From: JBCCMQ01 sp039026235
GTDB taxonomy: Bacteria; Pseudomonadota; Alphaproteobacteria; Rhodobacterales; Rhodobacteraceae
Length of the DNA stretch: 64,000 nucleotides
NCBI GenBank assembly: GCA_039026235.1
Contig: JBCCMQ010000003.1
Span: 186,001 to 250,000, forward strand
Direction of reading: 5' to 3'
Position numbers and translations under genes: made by a program. Position 1 is the stretch's first letter; every line of letters starts with the position of its first letter. Below the pieces are notes generated by a model. It was given only the letters and a program-made list of their open reading frames with translations. It made no database searches and was not told the origin of the DNA. Shown here piece by piece: positions 50,752 through 59,429 of this stretch.

Positions 50752-53388
50752 TTGAGCCCCGAGACTGACCGCGACGATCGCTCGAGAAGGCTTCAGGCCG
50801 ACATTGATGGCGCGCTTGCCAAGGTCCGTCGGCCTCTTTTCAGCACCCGAACCGGGATGTTCGCCGAACGCCTCTTTCGGGCGTTCTGGCCTTGTTGGTC
50901 GGTCCTCTTGCTTACTGCTGCCTCTATCTTGCTCGGTGTGCACGACATGCTGGCAGGTCCCGCCTGGCAGTCGGTCGCTACCGGCTTCGTCGTGGCACTT
51001 CTTGCGACCGCTGCGTGGGGGATCTGGCGTTTCAAATGGCCCCGCCGGGATGAGGCGCTTGACCGGCTTGATCGCACCCTTCCGGGCCGCCCAATCGCCA
51101 CCTTAGGTGATAACCAGGCGATCGGGGCAGGCGACACTGCCTCGGAACAGGTGTGGCGCGCCCATCTGTCGCGCATGGCGATCCGTGTTCGCCAGGCCCG
51201 TGCGGTGCCACCCGACCTGAAGGTGGCGCCTTGGGACCGTTTCGGTCTGCGCCTGATGGCTCTGACCGTCTTTGTCGTGGCGCTCTTGTTCGGATCGGTG
51301 TGGCGGGTCACGACGGTTGGCACGGCAGGATCAGGCGGCGCCTCGGCTCTGGCCAGCGGCCCCAGCTGGGAAGGATGGGTAGAGCCGCCAATTTATACCG
51401 GTCGTCCCAGCCTCTATCTGAACGACATAAGCGCCGAACAGCTGGAGCTTAGCCACGGTGCCCGCATCACCGTGCGGCTTTACGGTGAGGTCGGATCCCT
51501 GTCGGTGGCCGAAAGCGTCTCGGGTGCCGAGGGTCAGGGTGGAGATGCCGCGGGGCCCGTACAGGAATTCGTTGTCAGCAAGTCCGGACGCATTGCTATC
51601 GAAGGACCGGGAGGACGTGGCTGGGACATCCTGTTGCGTCCAGATGATGCGCCAACAATTACGCTCGATGGTCCCGTCGACCGCGCGGTGGACGGCGAAA
51701 TGCGCCAGGGATTTGCTGCCGTTGACGACTACGGCGTTGTGACAGGTCGCGCTGAGATCCGGCTGGACGTTGCCGCGGTGGACCGCCGGTACGGTCTGGC
51801 GGCGGATCCGGAAGAACGCGAAGCCGTGGTTCTTGATCTTCCACTTCCGTTTACCGGCGACCGCACCGATTTCGCCGAGACGCTTACCGAGAACCTTTCT
51901 GAACATCCTTGGGCGACCTTGCCCGTTACGCTGTCACTGTTCGCGTCCGATGCCATGGGCCAAGAAGGGACGACCGGACCGCAGTCTATTGTCTTGCCGG
52001 GCCGGCGCTTTTTTGACCCTTTGGCAAAGGCCGTTATTGAACAGAGGCGGGATCTCTTGTGGTCCCGCGGCAATGGTGCGCGTACGGCGCGCGTGTTGCG
52101 GGCCGTCACCCATCTTCCTGAAGGGTTTGTGCGGAACGAAGCGGCCTATCTGAAGCTTCGGGTTGCTATTCGGGAGCTTGAGGCTGCCGTCAGCGATGGT
52201 CTGACCGAAGAGGCGCGCGATGCCACCGCAGCGATCCTCTGGGACATTGCGATGGAGCTCGAATACGGCAATCTGAACGACGCCCGTGAGCGTTTGGACC
52301 GGGCGCAGGATCGCCTAGCCGAAGCCATCGAGAATGGCGCATCGGATGAAGAAATTGCCGAACTGATGCAAGAATTGCGCGAAGCAATGCAAGAATACAT
52401 GCGTCAGCTCGCCGAACAGCAGGGTCAGCAAAACCAGCAGCAAGCCCAAAACCAGGGCGAAATGCAAGAGATCACGGGCGATCAGCTTCAGGACATGCTG
52501 GACCGGCTTCAAGAGCTTATGGAACAGGGCCGTATGGCCGAGGCCCAGCAGCTTCTCGATCAACTACGCCAGATGATGGAGAATATGCAGATCGCCCAGG
52601 GCCAACAGGGTCAGGGGCAGCAAAGCGAGGGCCAGCAGGCGATGCGCGGGCTGCAGGAAACACTGCGCGACCAGCAAGGGCTGAGCGACGAGGCCTTCCG
52701 GGATCTGCAGGAACAATTTAATCCAGGCGCTGAAGCTGGCGAAAGCGGCCAGAACCAAGGTCGCAACGGCGGTCAGGGCCAGGGCGAACAGCATGAAGGC
52801 CAACAGGGGCAAGGTCAGGCCCAGGGAAACCAACCGGGCGGTGGCGGCCAGCAGAATGCCGATCCGAATGGGCAGGGCGGTCAGCCTGACGCACAGACCC
52901 TGGCCCAGCGTCAGAGGGCGTTACGCGACCGTCTGGAACAGCAGCGCCGCAACCTGCCAGGTGCGGGCACACCTGAAGGTGACGCCGCGCGCGAGTCGCT
53001 GGGCGATGCCGGAGAGGCCATGGACCGGGCCGAGGAACAACTGGGTCAAGACGATTTGGCCGGCGCTTTGGACAGCCAGTCCGAGGCGATGGAAGCGCTG
53101 CGTGAAGGCATGCGGAACCTAGGCGAGGCCCTGGCGCAAGAACAACAACAGCAGGGCGGACAGGGTCAGGAGCAGGCGGGCAGAAGCAATCCGCTCGGGC
53201 AGCGCGACCCGTTGGGCCGCGATGTTGGTGCCAATGGCCGTCTTGGGACGGACGAAGAATTCCTGCGGGGCGAGGATGTCTATCGCCGGGCCCAAGAGCT
53301 TATGGATGAGATCCTGCGCCGGTCCGGAGAGCAAAGCAGACCCGATGTCGAACTGGACTATCTGCGGCGCCTGCTCGACCGCTTCTGA
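50752..53388 (+). CDS. TIGR02302 family (DUF4175) membrane protein with Gln-rich region
   Basis: An 878-residue protein with TTG start. Three transmembrane segments sit in the first 185 residues (WPCWSVLLLTAASILLGVHD, WQSVATGFVVALLATAAW, RLMALTVFVVALLFGSVW). A large periplasmic-looking beta domain of about 280 residues follows. From about residue 540 there is a long low-complexity helical stretch dominated by Gln, Glu and Gly (LAEQQGQQNQQQAQNQGEMQ, GQQGQGQAQGNQPGGGGQQN), and a final helix ends LDYLRRLLDRF. The family is confined to alphaproteobacteria and uncharacterised as far as I know. The convergent zinc-ribbon gene ends 35 bases away. Confidence 0.9.
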   Translation: MSPETDRDDRSRRLQADIDGALAKVRRPLFSTRTGMFAERLFRAFWPCWSVLLLTAASILLGVHDMLAGPAWQSVATGFVVALLATAAWGIWRFKWPRRDEALDRLDRTLPGRPIATLGDNQAIGAGDTASEQVWRAHLSRMAIRVRQARAVPPDLKVAPWDRFGLRLMALTVFVVALLFGSVWRVTTVGTAGSGGASALASGPSWEGWVEPPIYTGRPSLYLNDISAEQLELSHGARITVRLYGEVGSLSVAESVSGAEGQGGDAAGPVQEFVVSKSGRIAIEGPGGRGWDILLRPDDAPTITLDGPVDRAVDGEMRQGFAAVDDYGVVTGRAEIRLDVAAVDRRYGLAADPEEREAVVLDLPLPFTGDRTDFAETLTENLSEHPWATLPVTLSLFASDAMGQEGTTGPQSIVLPGRRFFDPLAKAVIEQRRDLLWSRGNGARTARVLRAVTHLPEGFVRNEAAYLKLRVAIRELEAAVSDGLTEEARDATAAILWDIAMELEYGNLNDARERLDRAQDRLAEAIENGASDEEIAELMQELREAMQEYMRQLAEQQGQQNQQQAQNQGEMQEITGDQLQDMLDRLQELMEQGRMAEAQQLLDQLRQMMENMQIAQGQQGQGQQSEGQQAMRGLQETLRDQQGLSDEAFRDLQEQFNPGAEAGESGQNQGRNGGQGQGEQHEGQQGQGQAQGNQPGGGGQQNADPNGQGGQPDAQTLAQRQRALRDRLEQQRRNLPGAGTPEGDAARESLGDAGEAMDRAEEQLGQDDLAGALDSQSEAMEALREGMRNLGEALAQEQQQQGGQGQEQAGRSNPLGQRDPLGRDVGANGRLGTDEEFLRGEDVYRRAQELMDEILRRSGEQSRPDVELDYLRRLLDRF

Positions 53389-53423
53389 TTTAATTTGGGT
53401 TTTTGTCCTAAATGCCGGGCGAT

Positions 53424-54239
53424 CTAGCTGCCGGCAACCGCGTCGCTCATCATCCGGGTCAGGCTTTCAACGGACCCTTGCACCCAAAGATCCAGCCCAG
53501 ACCGAACACCATCGGCCCAGTCCGAATAGGCGCTGAGTGTCGGAGCGGCCGACGGCACGCGGATGCTGATCGCGGGTTCAAGGAGATAGGCCCCCAGAAG
53601 CACCGCCCAGATTGCCAGCATAAGGCCAAAGCCCATGCGAAAGCCGCGTCTCCTGCGGGCGGCGGCGGCTTCGCTGTCGACCTCACCGATCCCCCGTTCC
53701 TTTTCCTTTCGGACGGTTGTAGCGGTCAGTGTCGAGTTGATTTCCTCGATGTCCGGAAGCAGATCCCTGCTTGACGCGACCATCTGGGCAACCACATCAC
53801 GTACATCGGCTTCGTCCTCTCCCAGATCGCGCTGAGCGGCGGTGCGCATACGTGCAACGCGTTCGCGCGCGGCGTTCAATCGCTCCGGGCTTTGATCCAG
53901 ACCTAAATCCGGCTGAACCTCGACAGATTCGCCCTTTTCCTTGGCGCGGGAAAGACGCTCTCTTTCGGCTTCCTCACGCAGAATATCGGCCGCACCAGTG
54001 CTGACGGCGGGCCCGGGGGCGGGCGGCTGCACACTGCGCGCGCGCGGCGGTTCGTCGAAGTCCGGGTCGTGTTGCGGTTGCGCCGGTGGTGCCGCCGCTT
54101 GCGGCGTGGGTTCTGCGACACGCGGTTTTTCAAACCAGGTTTGTCCACAGTTCGAACATTGAACGTCGCGGCCGTCCGGCGGAATAACGCCGTCGCCCAC
54201 TTCGTACTGGGCTTTGCAACTGGGACAGACGAGACGCAT
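53424..54239 (-). CDS. zinc-ribbon (MJ0042-type) protein with one membrane helix
   Basis: A 271-residue protein. The N-terminal zinc ribbon is MRLVCPSCKAQYEVGDGVIP followed by VQCSNCGQTWFEKP, four Cys in the MJ0042 pattern. After that comes a Pro/Ala-rich linker, an acidic/basic helical segment (LNAARERVARMRTAAQRDLG), and one hydrophobic helix near residues 203-222 (MGFGLMLAIWAVLLGAYLLE). The C-terminal part should be periplasmic (YSDWADGVRSGLDLWVQGSV). Similar genes occur beside ftsE in this group. It is divergent from ftsE with about 157 bases between. Function unknown. Confidence 0.85.
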   Translation of the reverse strand: MRLVCPSCKAQYEVGDGVIPPDGRDVQCSNCGQTWFEKPRVAEPTPQAAAPPAQPQHDPDFDEPPRARSVQPPAPGPAVSTGAADILREEAERERLSRAKEKGESVEVQPDLGLDQSPERLNAARERVARMRTAAQRDLGEDEADVRDVVAQMVASSRDLLPDIEEINSTLTATTVRKEKERGIGEVDSEAAAARRRRGFRMGFGLMLAIWAVLLGAYLLEPAISIRVPSAAPTLSAYSDWADGVRSGLDLWVQGSVESLTRMMSDAVAGS

Positions 54240-54396
54240 TCAGTGCCCTGTTTTTTGTGCGGTCATCCGCATTATTCCTGCCGATTGTTTACCGTTTTAC
54301 CAACGCCAATCACTTCCGCCAAGCAAGTTGACCGCGCGCCATTGAATGTGCGCCTGCGCTCGGGCAAAAAAGCACCAACTCGAGCGGGAAGAGAAG

Positions 54397-55086
54397 TTGA
54401 ATCCGGAAATTCTGGCACTTGAGGACGCAAGCTACGGATATGGCGACACAGCCTTACTGAGCGAGATGTCGCTGAACATAGCGCCGGGCGGATTCTACTT
54501 TCTGACCGGTCCATCCGGTTCAGGCAAAACCACCTTTCTCAAGCTTTGCTATCTCGACCTTGCGCCGACCTCGGGCGATCTGCGCCTGTTTGGGCTTTCG
54601 CGTACGCAGATGCACCGCGATGACGTGGCCCGATCAAGGCGGCGGATCGGGATCATTCATCAGGATTGCCGTTTCGTCGACCATCTCAGCATTCGTGAAA
54701 ACATCAGATTGCCTGTCCACCTTTCGGCCTCTGGACAGGCGGCTCGGCCGGACAATCTGTCCGAACTGCTGCGCTGGGTCGGGCTTGAGGATCGTCAGGA
54801 TGCCTTTCCGCCCGAGCTGTCCGGCGGCGAACGGCAACGGGCGGCACTTGCCCGTGCGGTTATAATGTCGCCTGATCTCATTCTCGCTGACGAGCCGACC
54901 GGCAATGTCGACTGGGAAATGTCAGAACGCCTTCTCAGCCTACTGGTTGCACTCAACAAGCAGGGAAAAACCGTTGTCATGGCGACCCATGACCTGCCCC
55001 TGATCCGATCTGCAAAGGCGCGGGTGGCGGTGCGTGTTCTGCGTCTGCGCGCGGGGCATCTTCGCGAAGCGGGCGCCGAGCTATGA
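54397..55086 (+). CDS. ftsE: cell division ATP-binding protein FtsE
   Basis: A 229-residue ABC ATPase that, with FtsX, activates periplasmic murein hydrolases during division. Start is the TTG at 54397, giving LNPEILALEDASYGYGD, close to the normal FtsE N-terminus and preceded by a GGAAGAG site. Walker A TGPSGSGKTTFLKL is at residues 37-50, signature ELSGGERQRAALARA near 140-154, Walker B LILADEPTGNVDWEMSE near 161, and the switch His in VVMATHDLPL. Its last codon overlaps the ATG of ftsX (ATGA). Confidence 0.93.
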   Translation: MNPEILALEDASYGYGDTALLSEMSLNIAPGGFYFLTGPSGSGKTTFLKLCYLDLAPTSGDLRLFGLSRTQMHRDDVARSRRRIGIIHQDCRFVDHLSIRENIRLPVHLSASGQAARPDNLSELLRWVGLEDRQDAFPPELSGGERQRAALARAVIMSPDLILADEPTGNVDWEMSERLLSLLVALNKQGKTVVMATHDLPLIRSAKARVAVRVLRLRAGHLREAGAEL

Positions 55087-55988
55087 GGATCGAGGGGAAC
55101 GCGCTTACTGCCTTTTTGATTGGTGATAAGCAGGCAGAAAGGATTGTACCAGCAACCGGGCTTATTCCCTGGCTGACGGTGTTTGTTGCCGGTGTCATGG
55201 GCTTCCTGGCGGTTTTTGCTATGGCGCTGGCGCTCTCCTCTGGCCGGGTGTCCGAGCGCTGGTTGACCGACCTGTCGCGCGGCGCCACGCTTCGTATCTC
55301 GGCGCCCGCGGGCCAGCTTGATGCCCGCACCGAGGCCGCCTTGCAGGTGCTGCGAACCACGCCCGGTGTCGCCTCGGCCCGTGTTCTAAGCGACAGCGAG
55401 CAGGTCGCCCTGCTCGAACCCTGGCTTGGGACGGGTCTGGTTGTGGATACTCTGCCGCTGCCGCGGCTGCTCGATATTCAGCCGGGTGATCCGGCATTTG
55501 ATGCCGAAGGCTTGCGGCTGAGGCTTGCCGGTGAAGTGCCCGGTGCGGTCCTCGACGACCATAGTCGTTGGCAAGAGCCGCTGGCCCGGGCGGCCGGACG
55601 CATTCAGTGGGTTGGGGCCATGACCCTGCTGATGATTGTCGGCGCCATGGGCGCGCTGGTGACCCTGGCCGCGACATCGGCGCTTGCGACGGGGCATCAG
55701 GTCATACTGGTCCTGCGGCTTCTGGGCGCGAGGGACGTGTATATCGCACGCGCATTTGTGCGCCGCTTTACCCTGCGCGCGGCCTTCGGCGCTACCGCGG
55801 GAGCGGCTCTGGCCGCTTCTGCCTTGGCACTCATTCAGCGCGCCGATCAGGGCGGGATAATCTTCGCCGATTTCGGCTTCTTCGGGATTGAATGGTTTGG
55901 CCCCTTGGCTGTGCCGATCCTTGCCGGCGCTGTCGCGTTTTGGGCTACGCGCCGGGCTGCCTTTGCCCAGCTGAGGAAACTGGCCTGA
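55083..55988 (+). CDS. ftsX: cell division protein FtsX
   Basis: A 301-residue inner-membrane partner of FtsE with the family layout: one helix near residues 25-48 (WLTVFVAGVMGFLAVFAMAL), a periplasmic loop of about 110 residues, then three helices in the second half (AMTLLMIVGAMGALVTLAAT, ATAGAALAASALAL, FGPLAVPILAGAVAFW). The cytoplasmic EILRLLGA-like element reads VILVLRLLGARDVYIARAF, as in FtsX. It overlaps ftsE and plsC by ATGA and TGATG, so all three are made together. Confidence 0.93.
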   Translation: MRIEGNALTAFLIGDKQAERIVPATGLIPWLTVFVAGVMGFLAVFAMALALSSGRVSERWLTDLSRGATLRISAPAGQLDARTEAALQVLRTTPGVASARVLSDSEQVALLEPWLGTGLVVDTLPLPRLLDIQPGDPAFDAEGLRLRLAGEVPGAVLDDHSRWQEPLARAAGRIQWVGAMTLLMIVGAMGALVTLAATSALATGHQVILVLRLLGARDVYIARAFVRRFTLRAAFGATAGAALAASALALIQRADQGGIIFADFGFFGIEWFGPLAVPILAGAVAFWATRRAAFAQLRKLA

Positions 55989-56740
55989 TGGGCAACGCAA
56001 TCCAATGGGTCCGCTCTTTCGTCTTCGTTGTTCAGATGTATGTGATGATGGCGGTCCTGGCCTTGTTCTTCACGCCCTGGGCCATCGTCGACCGGCGGGG
56101 CGCATTTGCCGGTGTCCAAACCTACTGCCGATGGGTGCGCTGGACAGCGCGCTGGATGGTCGGGTTGTCCTCGGAAGTCCGCGGCAAGGTCCCGGACGGT
56201 TCTGTTATGATTGCCGCCAAGCATCAGTCTTTCTTTGACATCATCATGATCGTTTCGGTCGTGCCCCGCCCGAAATTCATCATGAAGCGTCAGCTGATTT
56301 GGGCTCCGATCCTTGGCTACTATGCGCTTCGCATCGGTTGCGTTCCAGTTGATCGGGGAAAGCGTGGGCAGGCCATTCAGAAAATGCTGGCAGACGTGGA
56401 GCGCGGTCATGCCGAGGGTGGACAGCTTATCATCTATCCCCAGGGTACCCGGGTCGCGCCGGAAAAAAAGATGCCCTACAAGATTGGCACCGCGGCGCTA
56501 TACGCGCAACTCGGCCAAGGCTGCGTACCTGCCGCCACTAACGTCGGTGTTTTCTGGCCACGTAGGGGCATCTTTCGAAAACCTGGCCACGCCGTTGTCG
56601 AGTTCCTTCCCGAGATCGCGCCAGGGTTGAGCTCCGGCGACTTCATGGACCACCTTGAGAGCACTGTTGAAAAAGCGTCAACGATCCTGATGGAAGACGC
56701 TGGATTTTCCGTCCAAACGGACAAAACCGGCCAGAATTGA
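55988..56740 (+). CDS. plsC: 1-acyl-sn-glycerol-3-phosphate acyltransferase
   Basis: A 250-residue membrane-bound acyltransferase that makes phosphatidic acid. The start at 55988 overlaps the ftsX stop. A hydrophobic helix is at residues about 9-33. The HxxxxD catalytic motif is H79 and D84 in AAKHQSFFDIIMI. KRQLIWAPILGYYALRIG near 100 and the substrate motif IYPQGTRVAPEKK near 148-160 (EGTR-like) follow. Its presence behind ftsEX joins membrane growth and division genes. The 13-base C-terminal tail is unremarkable. Length is normal. Confidence 0.93.
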   Translation: MGNAIQWVRSFVFVVQMYVMMAVLALFFTPWAIVDRRGAFAGVQTYCRWVRWTARWMVGLSSEVRGKVPDGSVMIAAKHQSFFDIIMIVSVVPRPKFIMKRQLIWAPILGYYALRIGCVPVDRGKRGQAIQKMLADVERGHAEGGQLIIYPQGTRVAPEKKMPYKIGTAALYAQLGQGCVPAATNVGVFWPRRGIFRKPGHAVVEFLPEIAPGLSSGDFMDHLESTVEKASTILMEDAGFSVQTDKTGQN

Positions 56741-56846
56741 CATCTTCGGCTGGCGCCACAATTAAGACATTGTTTGGGAATTTATCCTAACACTGGTTCC
56801 GCACGCTGCGCAAAAGGCACAACGTCGAGAGCCTGTGGAAAACTCG

Positions 56847-56875
56847 TTGACTTGGTTTTGTGCACTGTGGCTATT
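56847..56875 (+). promoter_or_regulatory. possible promoter for the beta-barrel gene
   Basis: TTGACT at 56847-56852, a 17-base spacer, and GCTATT at 56870-56875, with TG just upstream (TGGCTATT). It lies 24 bases before the start codon at 56899. Motif match by eye. Confidence 0.35.
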
Positions 56876-56898
56876 GATCGCAACGGTCAGGGAAGCAT

Positions 56899-57489
56899 TT
56901 GGAAGTGAAACGGACCCTTAACGCATTCTTCGCCACGGCCGCCATTGCCGCAGCGATGTCCCAAGTGGCAAATGCCCAGGATGCGCAGGGTTTTTCTTTA
57001 TCATTCGACAGCGGCGAAGACGCATTTACGGTTGAGGGCAGCTATCAGCTGAACCGCGTATTGTCGTTCCGCATGCCAATCGGCGTCTCCAACCAGGCCA
57101 ACGGTTCCTATGATGCCGGTGACGGGATTTCCGTCGGCGGACTTGGATTTCTTGCCGACTATGAGCCCGGTATCGAGGGCCTACGCTTTTCCGGTGGTGC
57201 GATCATCAGTGGCGGTGGCCTTGGCTCCAGCGCGGGCGGTGTTCTGGTCAACGGAACAGTTGTCGAAACGAACAGTGCGTCCTATGCCACGCGTGAAGAA
57301 ACGATAGTGAACCCGGTGATTTCCCTTGGCTATGAACGTTCGTTTGGGTCTGGATGGGCCGTGACCGGTGATCTGGGGGCGGTTTTCGCGCCCGATGATG
57401 TCGCGATCGGCTTCGATGGCGGTGAGCAGGACACTGGCGGTTTGGACGTCGTGCCATACGTCCGCTTGGGCGTTACTTTCGACTTCTGA
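56899..57489 (+). CDS. small outer-membrane beta-barrel protein
   Basis: A 196-residue protein with a TTG start at 56899 after AGGGA, or a GTG at 56905. The signal peptide (VKRTLNAFFATAAIAAAMSQ, ending VANAQ) is clear. The mature part is made of alternating polar/hydrophobic strands rich in Gly, Ser and Asp, with aromatic strand ends, and finishes VVPYVRLGVTFDF with C-terminal Phe, the hallmark of outer-membrane barrels assembled by BamA. About eight strands would fit. I do not recognise a substrate; an OmpA/OmpX-like stand-alone barrel is plausible. Confidence 0.8.
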   Translation: MEVKRTLNAFFATAAIAAAMSQVANAQDAQGFSLSFDSGEDAFTVEGSYQLNRVLSFRMPIGVSNQANGSYDAGDGISVGGLGFLADYEPGIEGLRFSGGAIISGGGLGSSAGGVLVNGTVVETNSASYATREETIVNPVISLGYERSFGSGWAVTGDLGAVFAPDDVAIGFDGGEQDTGGLDVVPYVRLGVTFDF

Positions 57490-58087
57490 GATTTTGCTGC
57501 CACGTCCGGCCAGTCGGTGCGGTCTTGGAAGAACGACGGCTGTATCTTCGCGCAACAGGTGTTTCCGGCAGCAGGTTGCTGCTTTGTCGGCAAGTGGTCT
57601 TGGGTGCGTATTGCTTGGGATCGGCTACCTGTAGCACTTGGCCTAAATGCGCTGCCGGATCGCGGTAGCGGGCCTTTCCATTGTTGTTGGTTCACCATTT
57701 TCTGCGGCTCAGGGGGCTAAGTTCATTTGTTCCGTTACAATACATCGCTGGTTTGGTTCGGCTGCGGGAACGTGACCGCGCCTGTCCAACGAGCAAAGAA
57801 CGGGTCTGTCACAGGCCATAGCTCGGGCACCAATTGGGGTTACGTTTGCGGATAAAGCGCTTGCGTTCCAGCCCATCCCCAGTGATTTGGTACAAAAAAC
57901 TCGCAACCACAGCTCACGCCGCAAGTCACAGGGTCGTTGCGCCGTAGGCCTAGCAACGCAAGAAAAACCCAAGCGGTCCGGTGGGATAGCTCCGTTTCGC
58001 CATCTATGCCAAAGTTCACTTTTGGGATGACGAGCGATGTCCTGGTGGCGTATGGCAGCGTATCTGGCGGTGTAAACGAAGGAAGAC
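57490..58087. other. 600-base stretch without a convincing gene
   Basis: The longest gap in the window, between the beta-barrel gene and accA (read towards each other). Reading frames here (for example a 134-codon one on the minus strand overlapping accA) have no family resemblance, odd composition and no ribosome-binding site. No tRNA cloverleaf, CRISPR repeat or transposase remnant was found by eye. It may hold a small RNA, regulatory sequence, or decayed DNA. Confidence 0.4.
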
Positions 58088-59050
58088 CTAAGCGGCCAGC
58101 CCCTGGCGGCCAATGTCCAGGTACTTCTTCCTGCGATCGGTGATAAGGTCTTCGCGCGACAGTCCTGCTAACTCTTCAAGCATCTCTTGAAGCGCCGTGC
58201 CAACCGATGCGATCGTGCCGGTACGATCCCTCTGGGCGCCGCCCAAGGGCTCATCAATGATCCGGTCCGCAACGCCGAGGTTCTTCAGGTCCTCGGCGGT
58301 CAGGCGAAGCGCTTCGGCCGCTTCGCGCATCTTTTCTGCGTCCTTCCAAAGAATGGATGCGCAGCCTTCGGGGCTGATGACGGAATATATTGCGTGCTCG
58401 AGCATCCCCACCCGGTTCGCTGACGCAAAGGCGACGGCCCCGCCGGATCCGCCCTCTCCGATGATAACGCTGACCAGAGGCACGCCGATTTCCAGGCACT
58501 TTTGGGTGCACCTGGCAATCGCTTCCGATTGACCGCGTTCCTCGGCGCCTTTCCCCGGATAGGCGCCAGGCGTGTCCACCAAGCTGACAACGGGAAGCCC
58601 GAACCGATCCGCCAGATCCATAAGCCGCATGGCCTTGCGATATCCTTCCGGGCGCGCCATCCCGAAATTGCGCTCGATGCGCGTTTTGGTGTCACTGCCT
58701 TTCTCGTGGCCGATAACCACCACCGGTTTGTCATCGAGCCTTGCAAGTCCGCCAACGACCGCCTGATCTTCTGCAAAGTTTCGATCGCCGGCCAAGGGCG
58801 TGTAGTCAGAGAAAAGCGCATCAATGTAGTCGCTACAATGCGGCCTGTCGGGATGGCGCGCGACCTGACACTTCCGCCATGGCGTAAGCCCACGGTAAAG
58901 ATCGGACAGCATCTTGGCCGCTTTCCGGTCCAGGGCCGCCGCTTCCTTTTCGACATCCATTTCCGCGTTCTGGCGCGCAAGTGCTCTGAGTTCCTCAGCC
59001 TTGCCCTCAATTTCCGCAAGAGGTTTCTCGAAGTCGAGGTAGTGCGTCAT
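58088..59050 (-). CDS. accA: acetyl-CoA carboxylase carboxyltransferase subunit alpha
   Basis: A 320-residue subunit that, with AccD, moves the carboxyl group from biotin to acetyl-CoA to make malonyl-CoA. MTHYLDFEKPLAEIEGKAEE at the start, a conserved helical arm, WRKCQVARHPDRPHCSDYID near residue 78, IGHEKGSDTKTRIERNFGMA near 118, LVDTPGAYPGKGAEERGQ near 160 and IGEGGSGGAVAFASANR near 197 (oxyanion loops) are as in AccA. It is monocistronic on this strand, with a gap of about 375 bases before the divergent dgcN operon. Confidence 0.95.
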   Translation of the reverse strand: MTHYLDFEKPLAEIEGKAEELRALARQNAEMDVEKEAAALDRKAAKMLSDLYRGLTPWRKCQVARHPDRPHCSDYIDALFSDYTPLAGDRNFAEDQAVVGGLARLDDKPVVVIGHEKGSDTKTRIERNFGMARPEGYRKAMRLMDLADRFGLPVVSLVDTPGAYPGKGAEERGQSEAIARCTQKCLEIGVPLVSVIIGEGGSGGAVAFASANRVGMLEHAIYSVISPEGCASILWKDAEKMREAAEALRLTAEDLKNLGVADRIIDEPLGGAQRDRTGTIASVGTALQEMLEELAGLSREDLITDRRKKYLDIGRQGLAA

Positions 59051-59425
59051 TGTGCTTTCCTATGGCCCGCTCTGGCCTTCTAAGGGGGTCGTACGTCCTG
59101 CGCAATTGATGCGTTTGTGCCAGAGGGCAAAACCTGTGATGATAAAAGCCATAATACAAGGGTTCTGGCAGGCGCTTCGAAGTGTCCCGAAATGCACAAG
59201 CTGGCATGATAGCTGCCTTGGCGATAGCGTTCGGCCGATTCCGCGCAACCTGATAATGCGGCCACAACCGCCATTTCTGGCTCGCCTTGCTGATAAGATC
59301 TTGCGTGAGACGCGCGTATTCGAAGAGTTTCTTGCGTCTGGTCTGCGATGTGCGCTGGAAAACAAGTGCAAATCCTGCAACAGATGCTGGAAGTTTCCTT
59401 TGGTTTCTTGCCTTTGGGGGGCGCG
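59051..59425. other. divergent upstream region of accA and dgcN
   Basis: 375 bases between divergent genes. It carries a possible small reading frame at 59139-59429 (listed separately) and no other gene. Promoters for accA and the dgcN operon are expected here, but I see no clear hexamer pair. Confidence 0.4.
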
Positions 59426-59429
59426 ATGA
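59139..59429 (+). CDS. doubtful Cys-rich small frame coupled to dgcN
   Basis: A 96-codon frame beginning MIKAIIQGFWQALRSVPKC and containing KCKSCNRCWK near the end, with eight Cys in all. Its TGA overlaps the ATG of dgcN (ATGA), the same coupling seen at many true gene pairs in this window. Against it: third-position GC is near half, lower than in neighbouring genes, I know of no homologue, and no good ribosome-binding site precedes it. It may be a leader peptide or a chance frame in the regulatory region. Confidence 0.25.
   Translation: MIKAIIQGFWQALRSVPKCTSWHDSCLGDSVRPIPRNLIMRPQPPFLARLADKILRETRVFEEFLASGLRCALENKCKSCNRCWKFPLVSCLWGAR

Noticed and set aside
57709..58113. A 134-codon minus-strand frame, possible transposase remnant
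   Set aside because: No catalytic triad, no terminal inverted repeats and no flanking target duplication were seen, and it runs into the end of accA.
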